A stretch of 64,000 nt of DNA, taken from Pseudogemmatithrix spongiicola. GTDB lineage: Bacteria; Gemmatimonadota; Gemmatimonadetes; Gemmatimonadales; Gemmatimonadaceae. The stretch spans positions 1,302,001 through 1,366,000 of the forward strand of contig NZ_CP130613.1 of assembly GCF_030623445.1 (NCBI RefSeq), in the 5' to 3' direction. Positions 9,673 to 17,852 of this stretch are shown here, piece after piece; within the stretch, counting starts at the first letter, position 1; the number at the start of each line of letters is the position of its first letter. Under the pieces are notes generated by a model. The model was not told the origin of the DNA. It did no database searches and was given only the letters and a program-made list of their open reading frames with translations. The position numbers and the translations under genes are program-made.

Positions 9673-9689
9673 TTTACGACGGATAAAAT
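9673..9689 (+). promoter_or_regulatory. Inverted-repeat operator candidate, copy 2
   Basis: TTTAC-GACGG-ATAAAAT lies about 37 bases before the Rieske gene. It matches the shared motif with one change in the right arm. TAAAAT at 9684-9689 could be the -10 box. The rest of the 263-base gap (9463-9725) shows nothing else. Confidence 0.5.
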
Positions 9690-9725
9690 AGTGGCTCACA
9701 CATGAGCCTCTAGGAGAGTCGAGTC

Positions 9726-10316
9726 GTGCGAGAATCGAGTGAAGACGTGGAACTCGCAGGACAGCGCCAGGGCCAGCGGGATGGCGATTCAGAGCGGGAG
9801 CTAGGCGGCGAATCCGGACGGCGCCGTTTCCTATCCCTTGTGAGCATCGCGAGCGCGGTGCTTACCGGGCTGATTGCCGGCTTCACCCCAGTGGCGGCGG
9901 CGCTCTCTCCGGCGTTCCGACGACCGCGGGCCGCCCGTTGGGTACGCGTGGTTCCTGACGTGAACTCCGTCGACATCGGCGTCCCATTCAAGGTCGATTT
10001 CATCGACGAGGTGCAGGATGGTTGGATCGAGTCGCGCGCGCTACGCAGCGTCTGGCTCTCCACCGAGGATGCCGTTGAGTTCAAGGCCTGGAGCGGCGTG
10101 TGCACGCATCTGGGTTGCAGCGTCTCATTCGACACGGAGAAGGACCGCTTCCACTGCCCGTGTCATCACGGGCTCTTCGACAAGCAATCTGGTGAGGTGC
10201 TCGGCGGTCCGCCTCCGCGCGGGCTTGATCCGTTGCCGGTGAAGGTCGAGAACGACGAGGTATTCGTCCAGTACGTGACGTTCCGAGTTGGGACCGAGCG
10301 TCGGGAGCCGTTGTGA
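9726..10316 (+). CDS. Rieske iron-sulfur protein of a bc-type complex
   Basis: This is the electron-transferring [2Fe-2S] subunit of a quinol:cytochrome c oxidoreductase. The cluster motifs CTHLGC (about residues 125-130) and CPCHHG (about 144-149) are complete. The N-terminus has a twin-arginine-type sequence (GRRRFLSLVS) and one hydrophobic anchor, as expected for Tat export. The GTG start has AGGAGA about 9 bases upstream. Its stop overlaps the GTG of the cytochrome b gene by four bases, so the two are translationally coupled. It heads the operon behind operator copy 2. Confidence 0.93.
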   Translation: MRESSEDVELAGQRQGQRDGDSERELGGESGRRRFLSLVSIASAVLTGLIAGFTPVAAALSPAFRRPRAARWVRVVPDVNSVDIGVPFKVDFIDEVQDGWIESRALRSVWLSTEDAVEFKAWSGVCTHLGCSVSFDTEKDRFHCPCHHGLFDKQSGEVLGGPPPRGLDPLPVKVENDEVFVQYVTFRVGTERREPL

Positions 10317-11794
10317 CCTCGGCGCCTCGTCCAGGGTCTGGGTGGTGGCAGCGTCGCCTCGACATCGCGTCGCTCCGGCGCTCCATGCTTGATCGCGAGA
10401 TGCCCAGCGGACTGACGTGGTGGCACACACTCGGCAGCGCGACGTTGACGGTGTTCCTGCTGCAGGCGGTCACGGGCGCGGTGCTCGCGATGTACTACGC
10501 CCCGTCGCCTGACCACGCTTACGAGAGCATCCGTTACCTCGAGGGGCAGGTCCACTTGGGGCGCGTCCTGCGAGGCGTGCATAATTGGGGTGCCAGTGCG
10601 ATGGTCGTGCTCGCCCTGCTCCACATGGTGCGCGTGTTTTCGTTCGGCGCGTACAAGTACCCCCGCGAGGCCAACTGGGTCGTGGGTGTCGGCCTTCTCG
10701 GCTTGGTGATGGCGTTCGGCTTCACGGGATACCTATTGCCGTGGGACCAACGCGCGTATTGGGCCACACAGGTGGGTACCAGCATTGCCGGAACGGTGCC
10801 CGGCGTCGGGGGGGCGGTCGCCGTCCTGCTCCGCGGCGGAACGCAACTCGGAGCGGAAACACTGACCCGATTTTACGCCCTGCACGTGCTGTGGCTTCCG
10901 GCGGCGATCATCGGGTTGATCGGGCTGCATCTCGTGATGATTGTGCGGCAGGGCATCGCTGCGCCACCGCGCGTGCTCGAGGAAGCGGCGCCGGCACGCA
11001 CGGATGCGGATGACTATGCGGCGCACTATGACAAGACCGTGGGGCGGGCGAAGCGCGGCGGGCCCAGGTTCTGGCCCGACATCATCGCGAAGGACGCCGT
11101 GGTGTCCCTCCTCACGGTGGCGGTCATCGTCGGTCTCGCGATGGTGGAGGGGGCTCCGCTCGAGGCGCCGGCGGACCCGACGGATACCAGCTACGTGCCG
11201 CTGCCGGAATGGTACTTCTTGCCCTTCTATCAGTTGCTCAAGCTTGTCCCCGGATCGATGGAGTCCACGGTCGCCGTCGGCATTCCGGCGTTTCTGGCCT
11301 TGACGTTGCTGGGGTTACCGTTCTTTGACCGTAGCAGCCGCCGACACTTGCGCGGCAGACCACTCGCACTGGCGGGCCTCGTTGCCGTACTCGGGGGCTC
11401 CGCGTTGCTTCTCGGCGCTGCCCTTGGAGAGATTGCCCCGCCGTCGGAATCGCCGTCGGGCGTCGCGCTTTCGTCCGTCGAACGCGCGGGACGCGCGACG
11501 TTCCAACGACAATGCGCCGGCTGCCACGTCGTGGGCGACGAAGGCGGGGAGGAAGGGCCGGAACTGACAGACATCGGAACGCGCCACGGGTCGGCCTGGC
11601 TTCACAGCTTCATCGAAAACCCGCAGCGTTTCCATCCCGAATCGGAGATGAGTTCCTTTGGGCCCCCAACGCTCTCGCACCAAGAGATCGAGGAGGTCGC
11701 GCGGTATCTCACCACACTTCGTGGGCCGCGCGGGCAAACACTCCCGATGGCTATCGCTGATACGTTCCCAGAACCGTCGACGCCGGTGCGCTGA
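10313..11794 (+). CDS. Cytochrome b fused to a C-terminal cytochrome c domain
   Basis: This is the 493-residue quinol-oxidising membrane subunit. The N-terminal part is a full cytochrome b with two His pairs on helices (VHNWG/LLHMVRVF and FYALHVLW/GLHLVMI) and the Qo-site motif PEWYFLPFYQ at about 298. After a last span, a soluble c-type domain carries CAGCH (about residue 401), with a Met further on as a likely sixth ligand (EMSSF). Fusion of the cytochrome c subunit to cytochrome b occurs in b6f-like and Gram-positive-type complexes. With the Rieske gene it forms a compact two-gene complex passing quinol electrons to periplasmic cytochromes. Confidence 0.92.
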   Translation: MTSAPRPGSGWWQRRLDIASLRRSMLDREMPSGLTWWHTLGSATLTVFLLQAVTGAVLAMYYAPSPDHAYESIRYLEGQVHLGRVLRGVHNWGASAMVVLALLHMVRVFSFGAYKYPREANWVVGVGLLGLVMAFGFTGYLLPWDQRAYWATQVGTSIAGTVPGVGGAVAVLLRGGTQLGAETLTRFYALHVLWLPAAIIGLIGLHLVMIVRQGIAAPPRVLEEAAPARTDADDYAAHYDKTVGRAKRGGPRFWPDIIAKDAVVSLLTVAVIVGLAMVEGAPLEAPADPTDTSYVPLPEWYFLPFYQLLKLVPGSMESTVAVGIPAFLALTLLGLPFFDRSSRRHLRGRPLALAGLVAVLGGSALLLGAALGEIAPPSESPSGVALSSVERAGRATFQRQCAGCHVVGDEGGEEGPELTDIGTRHGSAWLHSFIENPQRFHPESEMSSFGPPTLSHQEIEEVARYLTTLRGPRGQTLPMAIADTFPEPSTPVR

Positions 11795-11850
11795 AGCTGA
11801 CCGAGACGGTGGTAGACAATCACGATTCATTTCATGGAGGCACGTACCCA

Positions 11851-13053
11851 ATGTACCACCGTGTGTTACCCCGACTTATGGTCGCATCGCTTCTTGCCAT
11901 CACGCTCGTGCCGACCGTCGCACAGGCGATTCCGGCGTGGGCTCGGCGCTACAACATGAATTGCTCAGGGTGCCATAGCCCGGCGGTGCCTCGCTTGAAT
12001 GCCGTTGGCATTGCCTTCAAGTGGGCCGGCTATCGCATGCCCGACGCCATCGGAGAGGCCGCGGACATGAGTCGAATTGAGAACTATCTTGCGGCGCGCT
12101 TGGAGGCCGAGTTCGGAAGCGTTCGCCCGGCCTCGGGTGACGCGGAGGCGAGTGGCTTCTCCTTCCCCTCAGCCAGTCTCTTTGCCGCAGGGGCCGTCGG
12201 CGGCCACGCTGGTGCGTACGTGGAGTTCGATCGTGAGCCGGAGGGCACGATTGACCTGGTGGGCACGGTCACCGGAGTGTGGGGCTCAGAGAATCGATAC
12301 GCCGGCGTCCGGGTTGGGCAGGGCCACCTGCTGGCGGCTGGCGGCGGAGTGGCAGGCTTCGACCGCGCGACCGGCCTCTCGACGCCACTGGCTCTGGACG
12401 AATCCGTGACTGAAGTGATACCCGCGCGTCTCGCCGGTGACCAAGTCGGAGTCGAGGCATTTGTTGTACTGGGCGGTCGGATGCGGACGTCCCTCATGGC
12501 AATCAATGGCATCGTACTGGGCGCCGACGAAGAGGGCGCGGCGGTTAGCCGACGCGACCTCGTGTTCACGAATCAGCTGATGTGGGACGACGCGGGCAGC
12601 GGCATCGGTCTGGCCGCGTACCTGGGCGACGCCTTAGGCGTAATCGAGCAATCTCCGAATCAGGGGCGGCGCTTCTACCGCATCGTCGCGACGGCGAACA
12701 AGATCTATAATGGTGCAGAGCTGTCCGGCGGCTACGTGCTCGGCCGGGATCGCGATGTGCCGACCGGCGACCCTGGTGCGCCAGAGATTCGATCTCCTCG
12801 TGGGTCCTCGTACTGGGTCCAGGCGCAATACTCGTGGACCGACAACGCATATACGGTATTCGGGCGCCAAGAGCGCTTGGACCCGGATGTCGGCCGGTCG
12901 GCGGAGACGCTGTCGCGCTCGACGGTCGGCGTCGTCGTCCCGCTCAACGTACCCGAGTACTTCCGTTGGAGCCTCGAGTTGTTCCGTGACTCGTATTCGG
13001 CCGACACTCCCGCGCGGTCGGGGCTTGTCACGCGACTCATGGTGGCATTCTGA
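11851..13053 (+). CDS. Monoheme cytochrome-porin fusion, Cyc2-like
   Basis: This is a 400-residue exported protein. A signal peptide ends at AQA, and a single heme-c motif CSGCH follows at about residue 38 within RRYNMNCSGCHSPAVPRLN. The rest, about 330 residues, is rich in alternating polar/aromatic strands and ends in RLMVAF, typical of an outer-membrane beta-barrel. A monoheme N-terminus before a barrel is the layout of Cyc2-type cytochrome-porins, which pass electrons across the outer membrane; Cyc2 itself oxidises Fe(II). The similarity is in architecture, so the direction of flow and the substrate are unknown. The ATG at 11851 has GGAGG at 11836-11840; the frame is open to 11809. Confidence 0.62.
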   Translation: MYHRVLPRLMVASLLAITLVPTVAQAIPAWARRYNMNCSGCHSPAVPRLNAVGIAFKWAGYRMPDAIGEAADMSRIENYLAARLEAEFGSVRPASGDAEASGFSFPSASLFAAGAVGGHAGAYVEFDREPEGTIDLVGTVTGVWGSENRYAGVRVGQGHLLAAGGGVAGFDRATGLSTPLALDESVTEVIPARLAGDQVGVEAFVVLGGRMRTSLMAINGIVLGADEEGAAVSRRDLVFTNQLMWDDAGSGIGLAAYLGDALGVIEQSPNQGRRFYRIVATANKIYNGAELSGGYVLGRDRDVPTGDPGAPEIRSPRGSSYWVQAQYSWTDNAYTVFGRQERLDPDVGRSAETLSRSTVGVVVPLNVPEYFRWSLELFRDSYSADTPARSGLVTRLMVAF

Positions 13054-13099
13054 TGGCGTCGGAGCATCGTGAATCGACTATCGGTCGACGGAGGGGGAT

Positions 13100-13486
13100 G
13101 TGAGGAGGATCGCGATATGGACGATGGCGATTGTTGCGGTGGCCGCTTCGGTGGGCAGCTCGCGGAGCAGCCGGGCGGAAACCCTGCCAGTCGAGGGTCC
13201 GGCTCCGTACCAAGGTCAGGACCCAGCGGGACGGCAGTTATACCAAACCAACTGTCGCTCTTGCCACGGTGCGGTTGGCGTCCCGCCACGCCTTGCCGTG
13301 GGAAGGTACCCGAGTATCCCGAATCTCTCCGATCCGGCGTTCTGGGAGAATCGCTCCGTAGACTCCGTCGTCGTCGTGCTGCAGAGGGGCATCGGGCGCG
13401 ATATGCGTGCCTTCACCGATAAGCTCTCGGCGGATGAGATGCGGACGGTAGCGACATACGCGCGCAGTCTAGCGCGCCCGCGCTGA
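13100..13486 (+). CDS. Small periplasmic cytochrome c
   Basis: This is a 128-residue class I cytochrome c with a signal peptide, one CRSCH motif (about residues 52-56) and a Met at MRAF as the likely distal ligand. A C-terminal helix (DEMRTVATYARSL) is typical of soluble cytochromes. It probably shuttles electrons between the bc complex and the outer-membrane cytochrome or a terminal oxidase. It starts at a GTG 46 bases after the cytochrome-porin gene and belongs to the same run. Confidence 0.85.
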   Translation: MRRIAIWTMAIVAVAASVGSSRSSRAETLPVEGPAPYQGQDPAGRQLYQTNCRSCHGAVGVPPRLAVGRYPSIPNLSDPAFWENRSVDSVVVVLQRGIGRDMRAFTDKLSADEMRTVATYARSLARPR

Positions 13487-13493
13487 ATGTGCG

Positions 13494-14093
13494 ATGGACA
13501 TCAGGCGGCGTCTGAGGCGCTCTCTCGTCGCTGTAATCGTGAGCTTGTCGGTCGGCTGCTACGCGCCGATGATGTTCCCGAGCATGGGGGGCATGCATCG
13601 CTCACCGTCGGCGAGGCCGACGGCGCTGTCGGTCTCAGGCGTTGTGGGAACGGTACGCGTGGTGTCGCGAACCGTTCCCGCACGAGACGGTCGGTCGGTT
13701 GATCTGTTCGTCGACGTCCGCGACCGAATCTCTGACTCGGTCGCAACGGACGTGGAAGTCAATGTCGTGCTCGCGGGCGACGAGGTAGCCGACTCGCTGC
13801 ACGGCGCGGATCGCGCGCCGAGTCAGGTGCCGCGCCGATTGAGCGGCACTCGGCGGCCCGACGGGACGGTGCGATTCACGCTGAGTGCAGTAGAGGTCAC
13901 GGCGCATCGCTGGCAGGTACAGTTGCTCCGCGCTGGCGATGCAACACTCGATCCGGCCGTGACGGTCGCGGAGTTCGGACCGGGGCCGCCTCCCGTGCAC
14001 TCGTCCGGTACACACGCCGTTCGCACTGCAGGGTGGCTGGTCGTTGGCGTGATGGCAACGATGATGCTCGTGTCATCGGGGGGGTGGTGGTGA
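13494..14093 (+). CDS. Lipoprotein of unknown function
   Basis: This is a 199-residue protein. The N-terminus (RRSLVAVIVSLSVGC) is a lipoprotein signal with Cys at about 22, followed by a Met-rich patch (APMMFPSMGGMHR). The middle looks like a beta-sandwich (VSGVVGTVRVVSRTV...VDLFVDVRD), and the C-terminus has a hydrophobic segment (GWLVVGVMATMMLV). The Met-rich patch is consistent with copper contact, but that is speculation. The gene follows the small cytochrome by 7 bases and its stop overlaps the next gene's GTG. I recognise no family. Confidence 0.7.
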   Translation: MDIRRRLRRSLVAVIVSLSVGCYAPMMFPSMGGMHRSPSARPTALSVSGVVGTVRVVSRTVPARDGRSVDLFVDVRDRISDSVATDVEVNVVLAGDEVADSLHGADRAPSQVPRRLSGTRRPDGTVRFTLSAVEVTAHRWQVQLLRAGDATLDPAVTVAEFGPGPPPVHSSGTHAVRTAGWLVVGVMATMMLVSSGGWW

Positions 14094-14902
14094 GGATCGA
14101 CGGAGCCAGCCTGTCGCCGCAGGCTTGGGTCGGCATTGTGTCGGCCTGCGCCATCGCCGGAGTGCTGTTGCTGCACCCGCTGACGATGGTAATCTATTGG
14201 TTCGAGTTCCACCCGGCGCACGCCGCATCCGGCACGGTCGCCAACTTCGTCCTTGAACGGATGGTTGGGGTATTCCAGCGACGGATGGTAGGTATGACGG
14301 GCATCTTCGCCGCGCTCGGTGTGCTCCTGGGGCTTCCGGCCGTCGTGTTGACCCGCGCATTCACGGTGAGGGGAGATCGCATTCGGTCTCTGGAGCTTGA
14401 ACTGAATCGCGGCATCCCAGACCTGATTGCTGCTGGCGAGAGCGAAATCCTCGAGTTCAAGTCTTCGGCACGCTGGGACCGGAACACCGGGAAGGTTAGC
14501 CGCGCCGTCGAGGCGGCGATCGTGCGCACGGTCGCCGCCTTGATGAACCATCGTGGCGGCTCGCTGTTGATTGGCGTGTCAGACAACGGAGAGATTGTCG
14601 GAATCGAGGAGGATCTGGCGACGCTGCGCCGTCGCGATCGCGACGGGTTCGAAGCGTACCTCGTGGGCCTGCTCGCGCATTCCTTGGGTGCGGCGGTCCT
14701 CCGACACGTGCACGTCGCGTTCAGTCGGCTGGAAGGAAAGGAACTCTGCCGCGTCGTCGTGCAACGCGGCCGCGGTCCGGTGTATGTGATGGATGGATCG
14801 ACAGCGCGATACTTCGTGCGCACGGGAAACACTTCGCGAGAACTGGACGCACGCGAAGCCGTGCTGCACACGGCCGGTCGCCAGACGGAGCCGGAATCCT
14901 AG
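14090..14902 (+). CDS. Membrane-anchored AlbA_2 (Schlafen-type) domain protein
   Basis: This is about 270 residues. Two membrane spans occupy the first 90 residues (AWVGIVSACAIAGVLLLHPL and MTGIFAALGVLLGLPAVV). A cytoplasmic AlbA_2 domain follows, recognised by ESEILEFKSSARWD, AALMNHRGGSLLIGVSDNGEIVGI and YFVRTGNTSREL. AlbA_2 domains bind nucleic acid or nucleotides and occur in transcription regulators and defence proteins; a membrane-tethered form is unusual. The chosen GTG overlaps the previous stop (GTGA). It ends the Rieske-cytochrome run, so it may sense or regulate the system; this is inference. Confidence 0.72.
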   Translation: MRIDGASLSPQAWVGIVSACAIAGVLLLHPLTMVIYWFEFHPAHAASGTVANFVLERMVGVFQRRMVGMTGIFAALGVLLGLPAVVLTRAFTVRGDRIRSLELELNRGIPDLIAAGESEILEFKSSARWDRNTGKVSRAVEAAIVRTVAALMNHRGGSLLIGVSDNGEIVGIEEDLATLRRRDRDGFEAYLVGLLAHSLGAAVLRHVHVAFSRLEGKELCRVVVQRGRGPVYVMDGSTARYFVRTGNTSRELDAREAVLHTAGRQTEPES

Positions 14903-14995
14903 GGCGGGCGCCGACGCGGTGTGGCTGTCCAGCGATGAGCATCGCGCCGAGGGGACGTCCCTACCAGGTATAGGGGAAACGCCGATTGTCCGTGA

Positions 14996-15013
14996 CATTA
15001 CGCTGCGTAAAAT
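14996..15013 (+). promoter_or_regulatory. Inverted-repeat operator candidate, copy 3
   Basis: CATTAC-GCTGC-GTAAAAT lies about 126 bases before the Met-rich protein gene. TTGTCC at 14987-14992, 15 bases before TAAAAT, makes a plausible -35/-10 pair, so a protein on the repeat would cover the promoter. The remaining part of the 14903-15138 gap shows nothing clear. Confidence 0.5.
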
Positions 15014-15138
15014 ATTCTGAGAGCGATGGGCGCACGGTGAATGCCGCCGCCGTCCCATCGCGCGGTTCGTTCAGGGTGCGGTGGGTCCGGCGTCTCCTCG
15101 CCAGATTTGCGGCGCCAATCTCTCGGAGGATGCGGTCA

Positions 15139-16092
15139 ATGATACGGCTGTCTCGAATGGATTTTCACCGGCGCGTTCGTTGCGTCGCGACACTGGTCGC
15201 GGCAGCGGCCTCTGCTCTGCTTCTCGCCCCGCGCGGGGGTATCGCGCAGACACCGAGCGGTGGTCGAGCGACCACCACAGCCCCAACCACCGCCGAACTC
15301 CAGCGACAGATCGCGGAGCTCCGGGCGGAGATTGCCCGCCTTCAGGCCGCAGTCGCGCGCCCATCGGCGTCCGCGTCGGCTGTCGGCCCGACAGGAGGCG
15401 CAGCGGCTGCCCCAGCAGCGAGTGGGATGTCGGGCATGTCGGGCATGTCGGGCATGTCGGGCATGTCGGGGATGATGGGAATGATGAATATGGATAAGGG
15501 CGAGATGGGAATGCCGCCCGCCGGCATGCGGATGCCGATGGGCGCCTCCGGCGGCGCCGCGGCGGGCGGAATGGGCGGAATGGGCGGAATGGGCGGAATG
15601 GGCGGAATGGGCGGAATGGGCGGAATGGGCGGGATGGGTGGTGCCGCGAAGCCGCCGACCGACTCAGCAGCTACCGGAATGGCGGCAATGCCTGGGATGC
15701 CGAGTGCGGCTGGCTCCAGCGCCCCTGCGTCGGTCTCGCAGATTCCCGGCAACGCCGGGTCCTCTCATCTCAACCACATCGGGGCGACGGGATTCTTCCT
15801 CGATCAACCGCAGTTGCAACTCTCGGCGTCACAGCAGACGACGCTGAACGGCATCAAGTCCCGGGCGCTCCTCGCACGTGCCGAGTCGGAGCGGCAGGTG
15901 CAAAAGGCCGAGGAAGAGCTGTGGGCGCTCACCGGATCTGCACAGCCCGACGCAACCGCGGTGGAGGCAAAGGTCCGAGAGGTCGAGCGACTCCGAGCCG
16001 GCGCGCGACTCGATTTCATCGCGGCGGTTCGGGAGGCGACAAACGTGCTGACGGCCGCGCAGCGTCGCACGCTACTCGGGACCGCGCCGTGA
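15139..16092 (+). CDS. Met-rich periplasmic metal-binding protein, ZraP/Spy-like
   Basis: This is a 317-residue exported protein. The order is signal peptide, a short coiled coil (ELQRQIAELRAEIARLQAAV), two methionine repeat blocks (five SGM units, then eight GGM units) joined by a Met-rich linker (MMGMMNMDKGEMGM), and a C-terminal helical domain. The last domain, LQLSASQQTTLNGIKSRAL to LTAAQRRTLL, carries the paired L-(ST)-x-x-Q motifs of the CpxP/Spy/ZraP family. Thioether-rich repeats bind Cu(I) or Ag(I), so a periplasmic copper sponge or chaperone is inferred. GGAGG at 15125-15129 supports the ATG at 15139, although the frame is open to 14986. Confidence 0.75.
   Translation: MIRLSRMDFHRRVRCVATLVAAAASALLLAPRGGIAQTPSGGRATTTAPTTAELQRQIAELRAEIARLQAAVARPSASASAVGPTGGAAAAPAASGMSGMSGMSGMSGMSGMMGMMNMDKGEMGMPPAGMRMPMGASGGAAAGGMGGMGGMGGMGGMGGMGGMGGMGGAAKPPTDSAATGMAAMPGMPSAAGSSAPASVSQIPGNAGSSHLNHIGATGFFLDQPQLQLSASQQTTLNGIKSRALLARAESERQVQKAEEELWALTGSAQPDATAVEAKVREVERLRAGARLDFIAAVREATNVLTAAQRRTLLGTAP
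15430..15474 (+). repeat. Tandem repeat of 9 bp encoding SGM
   Basis: Four exact copies of TCGGGCATG are followed by a variant TCGGGGATG. The array is in frame and encodes Met-rich repeats. Confidence 0.9.
15565..15636 (+). repeat. Tandem repeat of 9 bp encoding GGM
   Basis: Seven exact copies of GGCGGAATG plus one GGCGGGATG encode eight GGM units. Near-identity at the DNA level suggests recent slippage expansion. Confidence 0.92.
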
Positions 16093-16481
16093 GCATCCGG
16101 CGGATGGACGCAGGCTACGGGGCGATTCGACTCGGTCGCCTCGTGGCCGCCGGACTCTCGCTGTCGGCGCTGGCATTGTTGCTGGGATGCGAGTCAGGCG
16201 AGGAGAAGTTGCGCGAGCGCGTCGACGCCGCCCTTGCGGCGGACGATTCCGTCGGCAACTATCGCTTTGGTCTTGACGCAGACGGTGGACGAATGACAGT
16301 ATCGGGTACCGTGCCAGACGTGGCCTATCGGCGCCGGGCGGTGGCCATCGTAACCGCGACCTCGGGAGTGACGGATGTCATCGATCGCATCGTGGTGGCG
16401 CCCGTCGTTCCAGTGGACTCGACGTCCGCGCCTGCCGGCGCGAGAGCGCCCGCGCCGGGCGGTCGGATGGGACATATGTAG
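16089..16481 (+). CDS. BON-domain lipoprotein
   Basis: This is a 130-residue exported protein with a lipobox (LALLLGC) and one BON domain (about 45-105: RVDAALAADDSVGNYRFGLDADGG to VTDVIDRIVV). BON domains attach to membranes or polysaccharide and occur in OsmY-like periplasmic proteins. It starts at a GTG overlapping the stop of the Met-rich protein gene, so both are made together. A short Pro/Ala tail ends in RMGHM. Its role in the metal-stress operon is not known. Confidence 0.75.
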   Translation: MSIRRMDAGYGAIRLGRLVAAGLSLSALALLLGCESGEEKLRERVDAALAADDSVGNYRFGLDADGGRMTVSGTVPDVAYRRRAVAIVTATSGVTDVIDRIVVAPVVPVDSTSAPAGARAPAPGGRMGHM

Positions 16482-17190
16482 CGGCAATCGGTGGGCTGCC
16501 GCGCTCGCCGTCGCTGTATCGTGCATCGCGCTCCCGCCGTCGACCAGCGCGGCGCAGACGGCGGCCGAGCACGCGGCGCATCACCCAGCGCAGGATTCAG
16601 CGTCGCCGGCGGCGAAGATGCGGACGCCGCCCGCGACGGCGTCGCGCGCTCCAGCCACCGCGCCGGCGGTCATGTCTATGATGCAGGGCGCGCTCGAGCC
16701 ATCGACCGAGATGGTTCCGCGCCTGATGCGCCTCTCGGTCGGTACGGACTCGGCGCGGGCGGACTTGGCGCGTCTTGCTGGCGAGCGGATGCTGGAGGGC
16801 ACAACGCGGCTCGCGCGAGGCGTCGCCGGACTTGCGGCGGCGGAGGAGCGGGGCGAGAACGCGGCGATGTCGATCGCGCTCCAGGAGGCGCGCCATGGCC
16901 TCGGGATCATCGAGTCGGCCATCTCCGCACGGGCTGCGCTCGATACCAGCGTGGCACCAGCGGAGGTCGCGGACGCGTGGCTACGGTCGGAGCTGGGCCT
17001 TCCCGTCCCTGTCAGCGCGCAAGCGTCGCCTCCGCTGTCCTCTTTCCATCTTGCGCTGATGACCATCCTGCTGCTGTTCTTCGCCTCGATGGTCGTCATT
17101 CACTACCGGCGGATGCGAGCGATCGAGGCCTTGCTGGCAGCGCCGTCGGCGGCGGCCTCCGGTACTACCTCGGCGCGAGCAGAGACGTGA
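16375..17190 (+). CDS. Exported His-rich protein with a C-terminal membrane span
   Basis: The likely mature protein begins after a signal-like segment (WAAALAVAVSCIALPPSTSAAQ) and a His patch (AEHAAHHPAQD). A helical middle (about 110-200) and one span (HLALMTILLLFFASMVVIHY) follow. The only usual start in frame is the ATG at 16375, which overlaps the BON gene by 107 bases and precedes the signal by 35 residues. A rare start near 16475 is possible. The stop overlaps the next GTG. No family was recognised; the position suggests a partner of the b-type cytochrome that follows. Confidence 0.55.
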   Translation: MSSIASWWRPSFQWTRRPRLPARERPRRAVGWDICSGNRWAAALAVAVSCIALPPSTSAAQTAAEHAAHHPAQDSASPAAKMRTPPATASRAPATAPAVMSMMQGALEPSTEMVPRLMRLSVGTDSARADLARLAGERMLEGTTRLARGVAGLAAAEERGENAAMSIALQEARHGLGIIESAISARAALDTSVAPAEVADAWLRSELGLPVPVSAQASPPLSSFHLALMTILLLFFASMVVIHYRRMRAIEALLAAPSAAASGTTSARAET

Positions 17191-17852
17191 GCCGCGGCGA
17201 GGATGTGGCGCTCGCGAGCGCACTGGTGATGTTGCTGCTTCTACTGTGGAGTGGGTTCGTCGTGCACGCGTCACCGCAGTTCCCCGGCAGCGTCGTTGGA
17301 GGTGTCGTGGGCATCGCCGCGGCCACGCTGATGTGGGTGCCGACGTTGTGGTATTCGCTGGCGAAACGAAGCGTGCGAATTCGCCAGGCGTTGCCGCGGC
17401 GACTGCCGATGCGAGAACTCCTCAAGTGGCATGTGCGCCTCGGCCTCCTCGGCGCAATTCTGGCCATCCTCCACAGCGCACACCGCTTCGAGAGTCCGGT
17501 CGGGATTGTGCTCACCGGACTCCTTCTTGTCGCCGTGACGACTGGGTATGTCGGGCGGTACTTCCTCGGCCTGGTCGCATCCGACCTCCGGCAGAAGACG
17601 GCCGACTTGGTTCGTGCGCGGGCGCTGTTCAGTTCCTTCGCAGCCGTGCCCGAGTCGAGTGTCGACGACTCTATCCAGCGAGCGCTGGCCGAGGCCATCG
17701 TAGATCTCGAGTACACGGTTACAGTTCACGACCATCTCTCCGGGCGCGCGGCGACGTGGCTCCGCGTGCACTTAGTCGTGTCCCTCGCGTTCCTGGCGGT
17801 CTTCGTGCTGCACGTCGCGGCCGCGATCTATCTGGGGCTGCGATGGTGGTGA
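17187..17852 (+). CDS. Membrane protein, probable b-type cytochrome
   Basis: This is a 221-residue integral membrane protein with about five spans (LASALVMLLLLLWSGFVVH, GGVVGIAAATLMWVPTLWY, LGLLGAILAILHSAH, GIVLTGLLLVAVTTGYVG, VVSLAFLAVFVLHVAAAIYL). His residues sit at helix ends in a b-heme-like pattern (WHVRLG, LHSAHRF, RVHLVVS, VLHVAA). This suggests a ferric-reductase or b561-type quinone-linked heme protein. It begins at a GTG overlapping the preceding stop and ends overlapping the ATG of a seven-heme cytochrome, so the pair may form a quinol-to-periplasm electron module. The heme content is inferred. Confidence 0.65.
   Translation: MSRGEDVALASALVMLLLLLWSGFVVHASPQFPGSVVGGVVGIAAATLMWVPTLWYSLAKRSVRIRQALPRRLPMRELLKWHVRLGLLGAILAILHSAHRFESPVGIVLTGLLLVAVTTGYVGRYFLGLVASDLRQKTADLVRARALFSSFAAVPESSVDDSIQRALAEAIVDLEYTVTVHDHLSGRAATWLRVHLVVSLAFLAVFVLHVAAAIYLGLRWW

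Noticed and set aside
15430..15636. Possible CRISPR-like repeats
   Set aside because: Units are 9 bp, contiguous and in frame, without spacers; they are coding tandem repeats.
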